Below, piece by piece: positions 33,648-41,897 of a DNA stretch of 64,000 nucleotides. The stretch lies in assembly GCF_015751765.1 (NCBI RefSeq), contig NZ_JADOTX010000001.1, positions 3,844,001 to 3,908,000 on the forward strand, in the 5' to 3' direction. Source of the DNA: Micromonospora ureilytica (GTDB lineage: Bacteria; Actinomycetota; Actinomycetes; Mycobacteriales; Micromonosporaceae). The notes beneath the pieces are model-generated. The model was given only the letters and a program-made list of their open reading frames with translations. It was not told the origin of the DNA and did no database searches. Position numbers and translations under genes: made by a program. The stretch's first letter is position 1. Every line of letters starts with the position of its first letter.

Positions 33648-34508
33648 TCAGCGCCCGGGTGTCGGCCCGGAGGCGACCGGCCGGGCCGGGTCCGCCACCC
33701 AGTTGCTCCACGATCCAACGTAGAGCGCCGCGTCCGTGCGGCCAGCCAGGTGCAGCGCGAGCACCGCCTGCGCGGCGGTCACTCCCGAGCCGCAGTACGC
33801 CCCGACCGCCCGCGCCCCGGTCACCCCGGCGGCGGCGAACCGCGCGCTCAACACCTCGGCGGCCAGGAAGCGGCCGTCCGGTCCGACGTACTCCCCGGCG
33901 GGCAGGTTCGCCGCTCCCGGCACGTGCCCGGCGACCGGGTCGATCGGCTCGACCTCACCCCGGTAGCGAGGCGCCGCCCGTACGTCGAGCAGCACGGCGT
34001 CGTCCGCGGCGGCCAGTGCGGCGGCCTGCCCCGCGTCGAGCACCGGGAGATCACCGGGGCGTACCACGACGTCGCCGGGGGGCGGGGCGGGCGCGTCGGT
34101 GGAGACGGGCCGGCCGGCGGCGACCCAGGCCGGGTAGCCGCCGTGCAAGAGTCGCACCGGGCGGTGCCCCGCCCAGCGCAGCGTCCACCAGGCCCGCGCG
34201 GCGGCCAGGCCGTCGCCGCCGTCGTACACCACCACTGGGTGACCGGCGCGGACGCCGGCGGCCCGCAGCGCGGCCTGCAACGCGGCCGGGTCGGGCAGGG
34301 GGTGTCGACCGCCGGCGCCCGGCACCCCACAGAGCGCGGTGTCCAGGTCGACGAAGACCGCCCCGGGCAGGTGGCCGGCAAGGTAGTCGTCGCGGCCCGG
34401 CGGGCCGACGAGCCGCCAGCGGACATCGAGCAGGGTGGGCGGATCGACCTGGTCGAGTTCGCCGACCAGCCGACTGACCTCGACCAACGGCTCCTGGGTA
34501 CCGGACAT
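33648..34508 (-). CDS. Rhodanese-domain sulfurtransferase
   Basis: 286-residue two-domain sulfurtransferase (thiosulfate or 3-mercaptopyruvate type). The first, inactive rhodanese domain has DYLAGHLPGAVFVDLD and PVVVYDGGDG; the second carries the active-site loop CGSGVTA with C239. The loop CGSGVTA is the form usually seen in mercaptopyruvate sulfurtransferase-like proteins. It is the first gene of the rhodanese-acuC-pat operon (48-base gap). ATG at 34508 or 34517 may start it. Confidence 0.9.
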   Translation of the reverse strand: MSGTQEPLVEVSRLVGELDQVDPPTLLDVRWRLVGPPGRDDYLAGHLPGAVFVDLDTALCGVPGAGGRHPLPDPAALQAALRAAGVRAGHPVVVYDGGDGLAAARAWWTLRWAGHRPVRLLHGGYPAWVAAGRPVSTDAPAPPPGDVVVRPGDLPVLDAGQAAALAAADDAVLLDVRAAPRYRGEVEPIDPVAGHVPGAANLPAGEYVGPDGRFLAAEVLSARFAAAGVTGARAVGAYCGSGVTAAQAVLALHLAGRTDAALYVGSWSNWVADPARPVASGPTPGR

Positions 34509-34608
34509 GGCGACCATCCAACACCATTCGCGTAGACGGCACGCGGTTCGGCGGCGGTCGCCAGCCGTTCACCGAGGTAACATCGTGCACCGGAGGGCCG
34601 CTGAAGTT

Positions 34609-35298
34609 ATGAAGTCTCACGACCTGGTCGACACGACCGAAATGTACCTGCGCACCATCCTTGAGTTGGAAGAGGAGGGGGTGCCACCGCTGCGTGCCCG
34701 CATCGCCGAACGGCTGCACCAGAGTGGCCCCACCGTGAGCCAGACCGTCGCCCGGATGGAGCGCGACGGCCTGCTCACCGTCGAGGGAGATCGACACCTG
34801 ACGCTCACCGCCCAGGGTCGCGGCAGCGCCGTGTCGGTGATGCGCAAGCACCGCCTCGCCGAGCTGCTGCTGGTGAACGTCATCGGGATGCCCTACGAGG
34901 AGGCCCACGAGGAGGCCTGCCGTTGGGAGCACGTGATGAGCGACGCCGTGGAGAAGCGGGTGTACGACCTGCTCAACCGGCCGACCCGTTCCCCGTACGG
35001 CAACCCGATCCCCGGGCTTCAGGAGCTGGGTTCGCCAGCGGCGGAGACCACCGAGGCCGCCGAGGTCGAGCGCAACCTGGCCTTCCCCGGCCTCTCCGGG
35101 CCGGTCGTGGTGCGTCGGATCTGCGAGAGCGTGCAGAAGGACGCCGACGTGCTGCGCCAGCTACACGCCGCCGGTGTCGACCCGGGCGCCACTGTGACAG
35201 TGGCCCAGGAGCGCGACGGGGTGTCTATCGACCGCTCCGGTGACCGGGTACGACTGCCCCGCGAGGTCGCCTCCCGGGTCTTCGTCGCCGCCAACTGA
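34609..35298 (+). CDS. ideR: DtxR/IdeR-family iron-dependent repressor
   Basis: 229-residue iron-responsive repressor. The N-terminal winged helix includes RIAERLHQSGPTVSQTVARMERDGLL. All ligands of the DtxR metal sites are present: M12, C104, E107 and H108 (primary, in EEACRWEHVMSD) and H81, E85 and H100 (ancillary). The C-terminal SH3-like domain ends at RVFVAAN. It should bind Fe2+ and repress siderophore and iron-uptake genes. ATG at 34609 begins MKSHDLVDTTEMYLRTI, the family start; a GTG at 34585 is in frame. It is divergent from the rhodanese gene by 100 bases. Confidence 0.93.
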   Translation: MKSHDLVDTTEMYLRTILELEEEGVPPLRARIAERLHQSGPTVSQTVARMERDGLLTVEGDRHLTLTAQGRGSAVSVMRKHRLAELLLVNVIGMPYEEAHEEACRWEHVMSDAVEKRVYDLLNRPTRSPYGNPIPGLQELGSPAAETTEAAEVERNLAFPGLSGPVVVRRICESVQKDADVLRQLHAAGVDPGATVTVAQERDGVSIDRSGDRVRLPREVASRVFVAAN

Positions 35299-35307
35299 CC
35301 AATCGGG

Positions 35308-35333
35308 CACCCGGGCGTCACAACGCCCGGGTG
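35308..35333. terminator. Bidirectional hairpin between the iron regulator and the lipoprotein gene
   Basis: CACCCGGGCGT (35308-35318), a CACA loop and ACGCCCGGGTG (35323-35333) form a perfect 11-bp stem. It overlaps the stop codon of the convergent lipoprotein gene. Confidence 0.75.
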
Positions 35334-35866
35334 TCCACCTTTTTCGCCAGCGCGGTCAGGTCGCCGGTCAGCTTCTCCACCGCCGAGCGCTCGCTGCCAC
35401 GGGCCGCGGTCCAGCTCACCGTGGCCAGCCGCCCGTCGCCGGCCAGCCAACCCACCTCGGCGACCGGCCCGTGCCCGCTCGCCGCGGCGATGGTCCGCTT
35501 GTACGCCTGCTGACCCAGCCCGGTGACCTTCGCCGCCTTGTCCGGCACCACGTCCGCGCCGAAGGTGGCCTTGTCGATAGTGGTCTCGGTCACGCTGAGC
35601 GTCAACTCCGGCAGCGTCGCACCCGCGGCCCGGACCACACAGGTGTGGGTGTCGCCCTGTTCGCTGGACGCCGCCACGTCGAAGCGTGCCTTCACCACCT
35701 GCTCGATCACCGTGAAGTCCAGCAGACGGCAGGCGCCACCAGAGGAGGCCGCCGCAACGTCCACCGCGATCGACACAGGTGGCGGCGCCGCCACCGGCTT
35801 CGCCTCGTCGGAGCAGCCACTCACCAGCAACCCGGCCAGCCCGGCGACCACGATCCGCCCGCGCAC
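35318..35866 (-). CDS. Secreted lipoprotein of unknown function
   Basis: 182-residue product with a lipoprotein signal peptide: basic start RGRIVVAGLAGLLVSGCS, lipobox LVSGC with the modified Cys at 18. The mature part is mixed alpha/beta with two more cysteines (GGACRLLDF and HTCVVRAAG) that could form a disulfide, plus TLSVTETTIDKATFG and EVGWLAGDG. It resembles many small DUF3558-like actinobacterial lipoproteins without being assignable. GTG at 35866 has GAGAGGG upstream. Confidence 0.8.
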   Translation of the reverse strand: MRGRIVVAGLAGLLVSGCSDEAKPVAAPPPVSIAVDVAAASSGGACRLLDFTVIEQVVKARFDVAASSEQGDTHTCVVRAAGATLPELTLSVTETTIDKATFGADVVPDKAAKVTGLGQQAYKRTIAAASGHGPVAEVGWLAGDGRLATVSWTAARGSERSAVEKLTGDLTALAKKVDTRAL

Positions 35867-35963
35867 ATTCCACCCTCTCGCCGACCGACGGCGGAAGGCG
35901 CCCGCCGGATGTCCGTCGGCCACCGTACGGGGTGTCGGTGTCGCGCGAAAGCCCCACTGACGC

Positions 35964-36218
35964 CTAATCCGACGGTGGATCGTCCACGTACGGGCAGTGC
36001 CGGCAGCCGCGCCCGCAGCACGTGCCACGGCGGGCCAGGAAACCGGCGCTGAGCACGAACAGCCCGCTCGCCGGGTCGAGGTAGCCGGCCTCACCGGCGG
36101 CCAACGCGGCGGTGTGCGCGGCGAGGATCCGGCGCCGGTCGGGGTGATCGAACGGCAGCCGGGACGGGTGCGGCTCGGTGAGCGGCCGGTCGGCCAGGGG
36201 TCGTCGCTCTCCGGTCAC
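35964..36218 (-). CDS. DUF5522-like small cysteine-rich protein
   Basis: 84-residue protein whose C-terminus has the cluster TCCGRGCRHCPY, the four Cys of a likely metal or Fe-S site found in the DUF5522 family. The rest is hydrophilic: LPFDHPDRRRILAAHTAAL and GYLDPASGLFVLSAGFLARRG. Domains of this sort occur as tails on unrelated proteins and are of unknown function. It lies on the minus strand between the lipoprotein gene and a divergent RibD-like gene. Confidence 0.8.
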   Translation of the reverse strand: MTGERRPLADRPLTEPHPSRLPFDHPDRRRILAAHTAALAAGEAGYLDPASGLFVLSAGFLARRGTCCGRGCRHCPYVDDPPSD

Positions 36219-36316
36219 CGCAGCAGTCTAGGGACAGACACCGCCGCCAGGCTTATCGTCGTACGGTCCGACGACGATCGGGGTCGACACCTGTCGACGC
36301 GTACGGAGGGGACACG

Positions 36317-36880
36317 ATGCGGAAGATCGTTGTGCAGATGAGCCTGTCGTTGGACGGGTTCTTCGAGGGCCCGGGTGGAGACATCGGCTGGCACCAGGTC
36401 GACGAGGAGTTGCACCAGCACTTCAACGACGTGATCGCCCCGATGGGCGGGTTCCTCAGCGGCCGGGTCAGCCACGAGCTGATGGCCGCCTACTGGCCGA
36501 CCGCCGATCAGGACCCGGCCGCCAGCGGCCCGGAGCGCGAGTTCGCCCGGATCTGGCGGGACATGCCGAAGATCGTCTACTCGCGCACCCTCGACCACGC
36601 CGACTGGAACGCGACAGTGGTGCGCGAGGTCGACGTCGAGCAGGTCCGCAAGCTCACCGCCGAGCCGGGCGGCGACCTGGCGCTCGGCGGGGCCGACCTG
36701 GCCGCGACGTTCGCCCGGCACGATCTGATCGACGAGTACCGGATCTACGTCCACCCGGTGCTGGTCGGTCGGGGCCGTCGACTCTTCCCCGACGCCGAGA
36801 CTCCGACCGGTCTGCGGCTGGTGGAGAGCCGCGTCTTCGGCAACGGCGTGGTCCTGCTCCGGCACGAGCGGGTCCGCTGA
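36317..36880 (+). CDS. RibD C-terminal (dihydrofolate-reductase-fold) family protein
   Basis: 187-residue DHFR-fold protein of the YwjB/RibD_C type: MRKIVVQMSLSLDGFFEGPGGDIGW at the start, GGFLSGRVSHELMAAYWP as nucleotide-binding segment and DEYRIYVHPVLVGRGRRLF near the C-terminus. These stand-alone proteins bind NADPH but their substrates are mostly unknown, and in actinomycetes they often neighbour transcription regulators. It is followed by a MerR gene on the same strand, with the MerR operator between them. Confidence 0.88.
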   Translation: MRKIVVQMSLSLDGFFEGPGGDIGWHQVDEELHQHFNDVIAPMGGFLSGRVSHELMAAYWPTADQDPAASGPEREFARIWRDMPKIVYSRTLDHADWNATVVREVDVEQVRKLTAEPGGDLALGGADLAATFARHDLIDEYRIYVHPVLVGRGRRLFPDAETPTGLRLVESRVFGNGVVLLRHERVR

Positions 36881-36901
36881 CCGATGAGTGCGGCGGCTTG
36901 A

Positions 36902-36920
36902 GTCTCCACCGGGGGGAGAC
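36902..36920. promoter_or_regulatory. MerR-type operator
   Basis: GTCTCC-N7-GGAGAC is a 19-bp dyad placed 14 bases before the merR-like start and overlapping a possible -35 (TTGAGT, 36898-36903). MerR proteins bind such dyads in the spacer between -35 and -10 elements. No clear -10 is visible. Confidence 0.6.
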
Positions 36921-36934
36921 GCGAGGGTGGGGGC

Positions 36935-37876
36935 ATGAGCGGGGAGACACGGCACACGATCGGCGAACTGGCCCGGCGGACCGGCCTGAGCGTCAAGACC
37001 ATCCGGTACTACGCCGACAGCGGGGTCGTGCCGCCGACGGATCGGAGCCCGGCCGGTTACCGGCGGTACGGCCCGGCGGCCGTGGCCCGGTTGGAGCTGG
37101 TCCGGACGCTGCGTGACCTGGGCGTGGACCTGGCCACCATCCGGCGGGTGGTGAACCAGGAGGTGCCCCTGCCTGAGGTGGCCGCCGCGCACGCCGAGGC
37201 GTTGGCGGTGCAGATCCGGGTGCTGCGGCTGCGCCAGGCGGTGCTCACCGTCGCGGCGAGGCGCGAGTCGGGCCCGGCCGAGGTGGACGAGCTGCACCGG
37301 TTGGCCCAACTCACCACCCGCGAGCGTGGGCAACTGGTGGCCGACTTCCTGGGCAGCGTCTTCGCCGGCCTCAGCGACCAGCCCGCGTACCCGGGTGTGA
37401 TGGTCTCGATGACACCGGAGCTTCCCGACGACCCCAGCACCGAGCAGGTCGAGGCGTGGCTGGAGCTGGCCGAGTTGTGCCGGGACCGGGAGTTCCGGGC
37501 ACGGATGCGGCGGCTGGTACTGCAGCACGCCGCCGACCATGACGTCCCGGGGCTGCCCCGCCCGGACGCCGTCGCTGTGGTCCGGGACGCGGTGGCCGCC
37601 GCCCTCGCGGCCGGTCTCGACCCGACAAGCCCAGACGCCGATCCGGTGGTCGCGGCCGTCACCAGTCGGTACGCGAGTCTCCACGGGCACCCTGACGACG
37701 CGAACCTGCGTCAGCGGTTGCTCGACCGGCTGGTTCCGGCCAACGATCCCCGCCGGGACCGCTACCTCGACCTGCTGGCGGTGCTCAACGGTTGGTCGAC
37801 CGGCGATGCGACAGTGCCGGCGGTGGACTGGTTCATCCGGGCCCTGCGCGCCCGGATGCCCGAGCCGGCCCGTTGA
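36935..37876 (+). CDS. MerR-family regulator with large C-terminal domain
   Basis: 313-residue regulator. The N-terminal winged helix (HTIGELARRTGLSVKTIRYYADSGVV, residues 7-32) and dimerisation helix (about 80-115) are standard. The remaining 190 residues form an all-alpha ligand-binding-like domain (EQVEAWLELAELCRDREFRARMRRL, DDANLRQRLLDRLVP), which is unusual for MerR but matches a group of large actinobacterial regulators. There are no metal-binding Cys. It is autoregulated, judged by the dyad upstream. Its effector is unknown. Confidence 0.87.
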   Translation: MSGETRHTIGELARRTGLSVKTIRYYADSGVVPPTDRSPAGYRRYGPAAVARLELVRTLRDLGVDLATIRRVVNQEVPLPEVAAAHAEALAVQIRVLRLRQAVLTVAARRESGPAEVDELHRLAQLTTRERGQLVADFLGSVFAGLSDQPAYPGVMVSMTPELPDDPSTEQVEAWLELAELCRDREFRARMRRLVLQHAADHDVPGLPRPDAVAVVRDAVAAALAAGLDPTSPDADPVVAAVTSRYASLHGHPDDANLRQRLLDRLVPANDPRRDRYLDLLAVLNGWSTGDATVPAVDWFIRALRARMPEPAR

Positions 37877-37894
37877 GCTGGGTGGCTGGGGGCT

Positions 37895-38830
37895 TCAGCC
37901 GAACCAGGTCATCGCCTGGCCGTGGCCCCTGGCCCAGGCCAGCGGCTTCCCGTCGAGCGCGAGAACGTTGTACAGCGCATCGTCGGGTGGCTCGGGCAAC
38001 GCGTCGTACCCGAGCACGTCCGGCGCCTCGTTCGCGACCCAGTGCCCCGGCAGCTCGCTAACCAACCGGACGAACGCGTCCCGGCGCGGGAGCGGCACCT
38101 GGTAGAGCACCGACGTGTGGAAGACCACAAGCGTCGCGTCGGTCGGCGCCTGCGCGGCCAGCGCCGGCAGGTCGTCCACCAGGTCGCCACGGACCAGCAA
38201 CGGCGGGTCGGCTGCGGCGACCGCCGCCGCGGCCCGCAGCCGGGCCCGCCGGTGGGCGTGTTCCGGCCAGATCAGCGCGTCCAACCAGGACACGTCGCCG
38301 GGGTCGGTCACGTCGAGCGGGTTGAGGTCCAGGCCGGCTCGCCACACCACCTGGGGTACGCCTGCCGGCGGCACCAGGCCGTTGGCCGCGCACTCCAGGA
38401 TCGGCGCACCGGAGCCGATCTGATGATCGCCGTATCGGTAGGCGTACCGGTCGGGGTAGAGGCAGAGCCCGGCCGACGCGCCGACCTCCAGCAGGGCGAG
38501 GGGCTGCGGCAACGCGGCGAGTACCGGCAGCAGGACCGCGCACCGGCCCGCCTCGTTCGTCTGGGTGGCCCGGATGAGCAGTTCCGCCTCGACGGCGGGC
38601 CAGTGCGTCACCACGAAGTCGTGGAAGGTGACCGGGTCGTCGACCGGGCCACCGAGCCAGCGGACGACGCCGAACAGCAGATTCGGCTGCCGCTTGGCCG
38701 GCGGGACCCCGTCGAGCAGGGCGAGGAGGTCGTCGTCGCGGGCGACGGCCTGCGACAGGCGCTCGTACGTGGGCGACACTCCGCGCGCCTCGCGGCTGCC
38801 GAACTCGGCGTACGCCTCAGCGGTCGTCAT
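37895..38830 (-). CDS. DUF2332 family protein
   Basis: 311-residue soluble protein in the actinobacterial DUF2332 family. A Rossmann-like segment ALLEVGASAGLCLYPDRYAYRYG resembles the SAM-binding loop of methyltransferases, with LVVFHTSVLYQVPLPRRDAFVRLV and the conserved motif EVGASAG. Family function is unknown, perhaps methyltransferase-related. ATG at 38830 begins MTTAEAYAEFG. It is convergent with the MerR gene and divergent from the FAD monooxygenase. Confidence 0.85.
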   Translation of the reverse strand: MTTAEAYAEFGSREARGVSPTYERLSQAVARDDDLLALLDGVPPAKRQPNLLFGVVRWLGGPVDDPVTFHDFVVTHWPAVEAELLIRATQTNEAGRCAVLLPVLAALPQPLALLEVGASAGLCLYPDRYAYRYGDHQIGSGAPILECAANGLVPPAGVPQVVWRAGLDLNPLDVTDPGDVSWLDALIWPEHAHRRARLRAAAAVAAADPPLLVRGDLVDDLPALAAQAPTDATLVVFHTSVLYQVPLPRRDAFVRLVSELPGHWVANEAPDVLGYDALPEPPDDALYNVLALDGKPLAWARGHGQAMTWFG

Positions 38831-38974
38831 GCCCTCATCGTCGCAGCCCATTCCTCGGAAATTCAGCCCCCATTCCCGTGCGCTGACTCACTCGCCTCAT
38901 AGAGTGCTGCGGCGGCCGGACCGTTGAGCAGCAGCTCAGCGGGGTCGGGCTGAGGCAACGGGGAGGAACGTGTC

Positions 38975-40087
38975 GTGCGGGGTGACGGTGTCCGGGTCCT
39001 GATCGTCGGCGGTGGTGTCGCCGGACTGGCGACGGTGGCCGCGCTACGCGAGTGGGGCGCGACGATCGACGTGGTCGAGCGGGCGCTCGGACCGACCGAC
39101 TCCGGCACCGGGATCTACCTCACCGGCAACGCGACCCGGATGCTCGACGTACTCGGTCTGCGAGGGTCGGTCGCCGACGTCTCCGTGGAGATCACCCGGC
39201 AGCGCAGCGCCAACCAGCGCGGGCGTCGCCTCTTCGACATCGACGTGGCCGCGCTGTGGCAGGGCGTCGGAGCGTGCGTGTCGTTGCCCCGGGCGCAGCT
39301 GCACCGGGCGCTGCTCGACGGCGTGGGCGACGCCCCGATCAGCTGGGGCCGTCAGCCGGTCGCGCTGGCCCAGGAGGGGGACCAGGTTGCCGTCGAGTTC
39401 GACGACAACAGCACCCAACGGTACGACCTGGTGCTCGGCGCGGACGGGGTGAACTCGACGGTCCGCCGGCTCGCCTTCGACGGCCGAGCCGCCCGGGACC
39501 TCGGCCAGTACGCGTACCGGTGGGTCGCTCCCCGCGTGGACGACGAGCCGGTCTGGTCGGTGCAGTTGGGGCGTGGAAGGCAGTTCCTGACGATCCCGAT
39601 CAGCGCCGAGCAGACGTACTGCTACTACAACGACGGCCCGGTGGCCGACCGGCCCGACTGGCGTGACGACCTGGCTGCGACGTTCACCGAGCCGGTGGCC
39701 ACCATGCTCAAGGCCCTCGACTACGACGACAGCACCCTGCACGCCGGGCCGAACCAGGAGGTCGTCCTCGACTCCTGGTCCCGGGGGCCGGTGCTGCTGA
39801 TCGGCGACGCCGCCCACGCCACCTCACCGAACATGGCCCAGGGCGCGGCGATGGCCCTGGAGGACGCCGTCGTGCTCGCCTCGTCGTTGGCCACCGCCGA
39901 TTCCGTCGCCGACGCGCTGCGTGACTTTGAGACGCGGCGTCGCCCGCGTACGAACTGGGTGCTCAGTCAGACCCACCGCCGCGACAAGGCCACCGGGCTC
40001 CCACCCGCGCTGCGCGACCTGGTGATGCGCCGCCTCGGCGAGCAGATGTTCCGCTCGAACTACGGGCCCCTGTTCGCCCAGCCCTGA
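38975..40087 (+). CDS. FAD-dependent monooxygenase (aromatic hydroxylase type)
   Basis: 370-residue flavoprotein of the PHBH/TetX class. The FAD-binding motif is VLIVGGGVAGLATVAALREWG (about 7-27), the DG fingerprint appears as VLGADGVNSTVRRLAF, and the GD motif as LLIGDAAHATSPNMAQGAAMALEDA near 270. It lacks a membrane or effector-binding tail. These enzymes hydroxylate aromatic or polyketide substrates with NADPH and O2, or inactivate rifamycin or tetracycline; the substrate is not predictable here. GTG at 38975 has GGGAGGAA upstream. Confidence 0.88.
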   Translation: MRGDGVRVLIVGGGVAGLATVAALREWGATIDVVERALGPTDSGTGIYLTGNATRMLDVLGLRGSVADVSVEITRQRSANQRGRRLFDIDVAALWQGVGACVSLPRAQLHRALLDGVGDAPISWGRQPVALAQEGDQVAVEFDDNSTQRYDLVLGADGVNSTVRRLAFDGRAARDLGQYAYRWVAPRVDDEPVWSVQLGRGRQFLTIPISAEQTYCYYNDGPVADRPDWRDDLAATFTEPVATMLKALDYDDSTLHAGPNQEVVLDSWSRGPVLLIGDAAHATSPNMAQGAAMALEDAVVLASSLATADSVADALRDFETRRRPRTNWVLSQTHRRDKATGLPPALRDLVMRRLGEQMFRSNYGPLFAQP

Positions 40088-40110
40088 CCGGTCTGCCGTG
40101 GCCAGCCCGC

Positions 40111-41082
40111 TCACGGCAGCTGCCCCGGCCTGTCGACGATTGCGACCCGCAGGAGCGCGGCAGCCGACTCCAGTGACTCCTTGCCGTTACGCACCACCGA
40201 ATTACGGGTGCCAAGGTAGACGTGGGAGTCCCGATCGAAGATGAGATCCAGGTTGCCGCCGATCACGCCGGGCATACGAATCGCCACCCCGTGCCGGCCG
40301 GCGACGTCCACGACGTCACCCGATATGACGACCGCTCCGGGCTGCCGTGCCAGCACTTCGAACAGCGCCGCCAGCGCTCGGGGCGGCACGTAGCCGTCGA
40401 GCATCGACCATGCGGTGGTGTACGCCATGCTCTCGCCCCCGTACACGGCCTCCTCGTCGGCGCCTTCGGGAAGGTGCAGGTCGACCGGGTGTTCCCGAAG
40501 GTATCGAAGCAGCTCGTCCGGATCGGTGGGCAGGTCCCCGTGGTACGCGGGCGGCTGGAACGCGTCGAGCTCCTTCGTGGGATCGGCGGCATCGTCCATG
40601 CGGAGCACCCTCAGCTCGCCCCACCCGTTCGGATCGCTCTCCTGTCGGTAGCGTCCCTGCGTGTACGCGACTCCGCCGGCCGACTGCCACAGTTGGTTCC
40701 GAATGGTCTGGTACGGGCCGCTGTCCGGCAAATCCCGGATCGTCGCCAGGGATTCCGTGAAGACGTACTGATCGGGCCGAGCGGTGAGTTCCGGCTGCTG
40801 CCGGGCCGCGTCGGCCGCCAGATGGAAGATCTCCGACGCGTTGGCCGTGGGCGGCGGCTGATCGCCCAGCCTCATGGTCTGAACCGCCAGCGCGCCGGCG
40901 GTCAACGTGACTGCCAGCCCTAACGCTCCGGCGAGGCGCCAACCACGCAGGAACCGGGTACGGCGTCCGACCGGACGGGCCGCCGAAGCCGACTCGGCCC
41001 GTTGGGCGACGTGAGCGGTCAGATCCCTGAGGAGCTGCTCCTCGAAACCCTGCGGCGACCGTTCGATCTCGTTCATCGTCAT
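40111..41082 (-). CDS. CU044_5270 family protein, partner of the ECF sigma factor
   Basis: 323-residue single-pass membrane protein in the CU044_5270 family, which occurs beside ECF sigma genes in actinomycetes. A cytoplasmic N-terminal part (ERSPQGFEEQLLRDLTAHVAQRAE) is followed by one membrane helix (about 50-68, GWRLAGALGLAVTLTAGALA) and a large extracytoplasmic region (LDAFQPPAYHGDLPTDPDELL, VVDVAGRHGVAIRMPGVIGG). It could act as an anti-sigma factor or a receptor for that sigma. It lies 10 bases after the sigma gene. Confidence 0.87.
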   Translation of the reverse strand: MTMNEIERSPQGFEEQLLRDLTAHVAQRAESASAARPVGRRTRFLRGWRLAGALGLAVTLTAGALAVQTMRLGDQPPPTANASEIFHLAADAARQQPELTARPDQYVFTESLATIRDLPDSGPYQTIRNQLWQSAGGVAYTQGRYRQESDPNGWGELRVLRMDDAADPTKELDAFQPPAYHGDLPTDPDELLRYLREHPVDLHLPEGADEEAVYGGESMAYTTAWSMLDGYVPPRALAALFEVLARQPGAVVISGDVVDVAGRHGVAIRMPGVIGGNLDLIFDRDSHVYLGTRNSVVRNGKESLESAAALLRVAIVDRPGQLP

Positions 41083-41092
41083 CTCCGTCTCC

Positions 41093-41662
41093 TCAGGCGA
41101 GGGTGGTGGCCGGGTGGGCGAGCACGGCGCGGACGAGGCGGCGGGCCCGATGCAGGCGGACCCGAGCGGCGACCGGCGACACCCCCAGCACGGTCGCCGC
41201 CTCCGCGACGGTGAGGCCGTCCACCGCGACGAGTTCGACGAGCGTCCGGGTGCCCTCGGGTAGCTCGCTCAGGGCCCGATGGGTGCGGCGGGCCGCCGAC
41301 TCGGCGTCGATCCGCTCCTCGATGCGGGCGATGTCATCGGGGCCCAGGTCCCGTCGGCCGGCCAGACGGCCGGTCACCCGCAGCCGTTGGGCCGCCCGAC
41401 GCCGCTCGTCGCCGATGACGTTGCGGGCCACCCCGTACAGCCAGCCGATCTGGCTACCCCGGTCCGGCCGGTAGCCGGCCGCCGACTCGATCACCGCCAG
41501 GAACACGTCAGCGGTGAGGTCGGCGGCGAGGTGTGGGTCGTCGACCCGCCGCGCCACGAACCGGCCCACCGCCTCCAGGTGCCGCCGGTAGAAGACCTCG
41601 AAGGCCACCGGATCGGCTCCGATGCTGGAAATGTCGTCGTCGGCTCGGCTCGGCTCACTCAC
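41093..41662 (-). CDS. ECF sigma factor
   Basis: 189-residue ECF sigma factor. Region 2 has FEVFYRRHLEAVGRFVARRVDDPHLAADLTADVFLAVIE with the core-binding DLTADVF motif, then region 2.4 SQIGWLYGVARNVIGDERR. Region 4 has GLTVAEAATVLGVSPVAARVRLHRARRLVR. The GTG at 41662 has GGAGG 8 bases upstream. It is cotranscribed with the CU044_5270 gene, a pairing that defines a signalling module with unknown stimulus. A possible autoregulatory promoter is seen upstream. Confidence 0.93.
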   Translation of the reverse strand: MSEPSRADDDISSIGADPVAFEVFYRRHLEAVGRFVARRVDDPHLAADLTADVFLAVIESAAGYRPDRGSQIGWLYGVARNVIGDERRRAAQRLRVTGRLAGRRDLGPDDIARIEERIDAESAARRTHRALSELPEGTRTLVELVAVDGLTVAEAATVLGVSPVAARVRLHRARRLVRAVLAHPATTLA

Positions 41663-41695
41663 AGGCCGTCCTCCCTCGTAGCCTTCACACCCCTT

Positions 41696-41723
41696 CTTCG
41701 TAAGCCGGAGCGCAGGTGTTACC
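41696..41723 (-). promoter_or_regulatory. Candidate ECF-type promoter of the sigma gene
   Basis: On the minus strand, GGTAACA (41723-41717) is followed after 14 bases by TACGAAG (41702-41696), 33 bases before the GTG start. The AAC-type -35 and a distinct -10 resemble ECF promoters, which are often recognised by the factor they encode. No comparison set was available. Confidence 0.4.
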
Positions 41724-41805
41724 GAACCATGGCGAGCCTGCCCGGCGCTGACGGCGGCCCTGCTGGTCCAGTTGGGCAACCGCCCTGGTGATGCGGCATT
41801 ATCGA

Positions 41806-41880
41806 AGCACCGGCGACTGGCGGCACGGGGATGGTGAAACCATCGGGGAGCCTGTCGCGGGCGTCGACCGCCTGGGCGCC
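41806..41880 (+). ncRNA. ZTP (pfl) riboswitch upstream of folD
   Basis: The leader has the diagnostic ZTP-riboswitch parts in order: a CGACTGGCGG segment (41813-41822), the hairpin ATGGT-gaa-ACCAT followed by CGGGGAGC (41831-41852), a short linker, and the 3' pseudoknot sequence CCGCCTGGGC (41868-41877). It ends 20 bases before the folD ATG. Binding of ZTP/ZMP, which builds up when 10-formyltetrahydrofolate is short, should turn on folD. The long distance to no other gene makes folD the only target. Confidence 0.9.
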
Positions 41881-41897
41881 TGCGTCGAGGAACCGTC

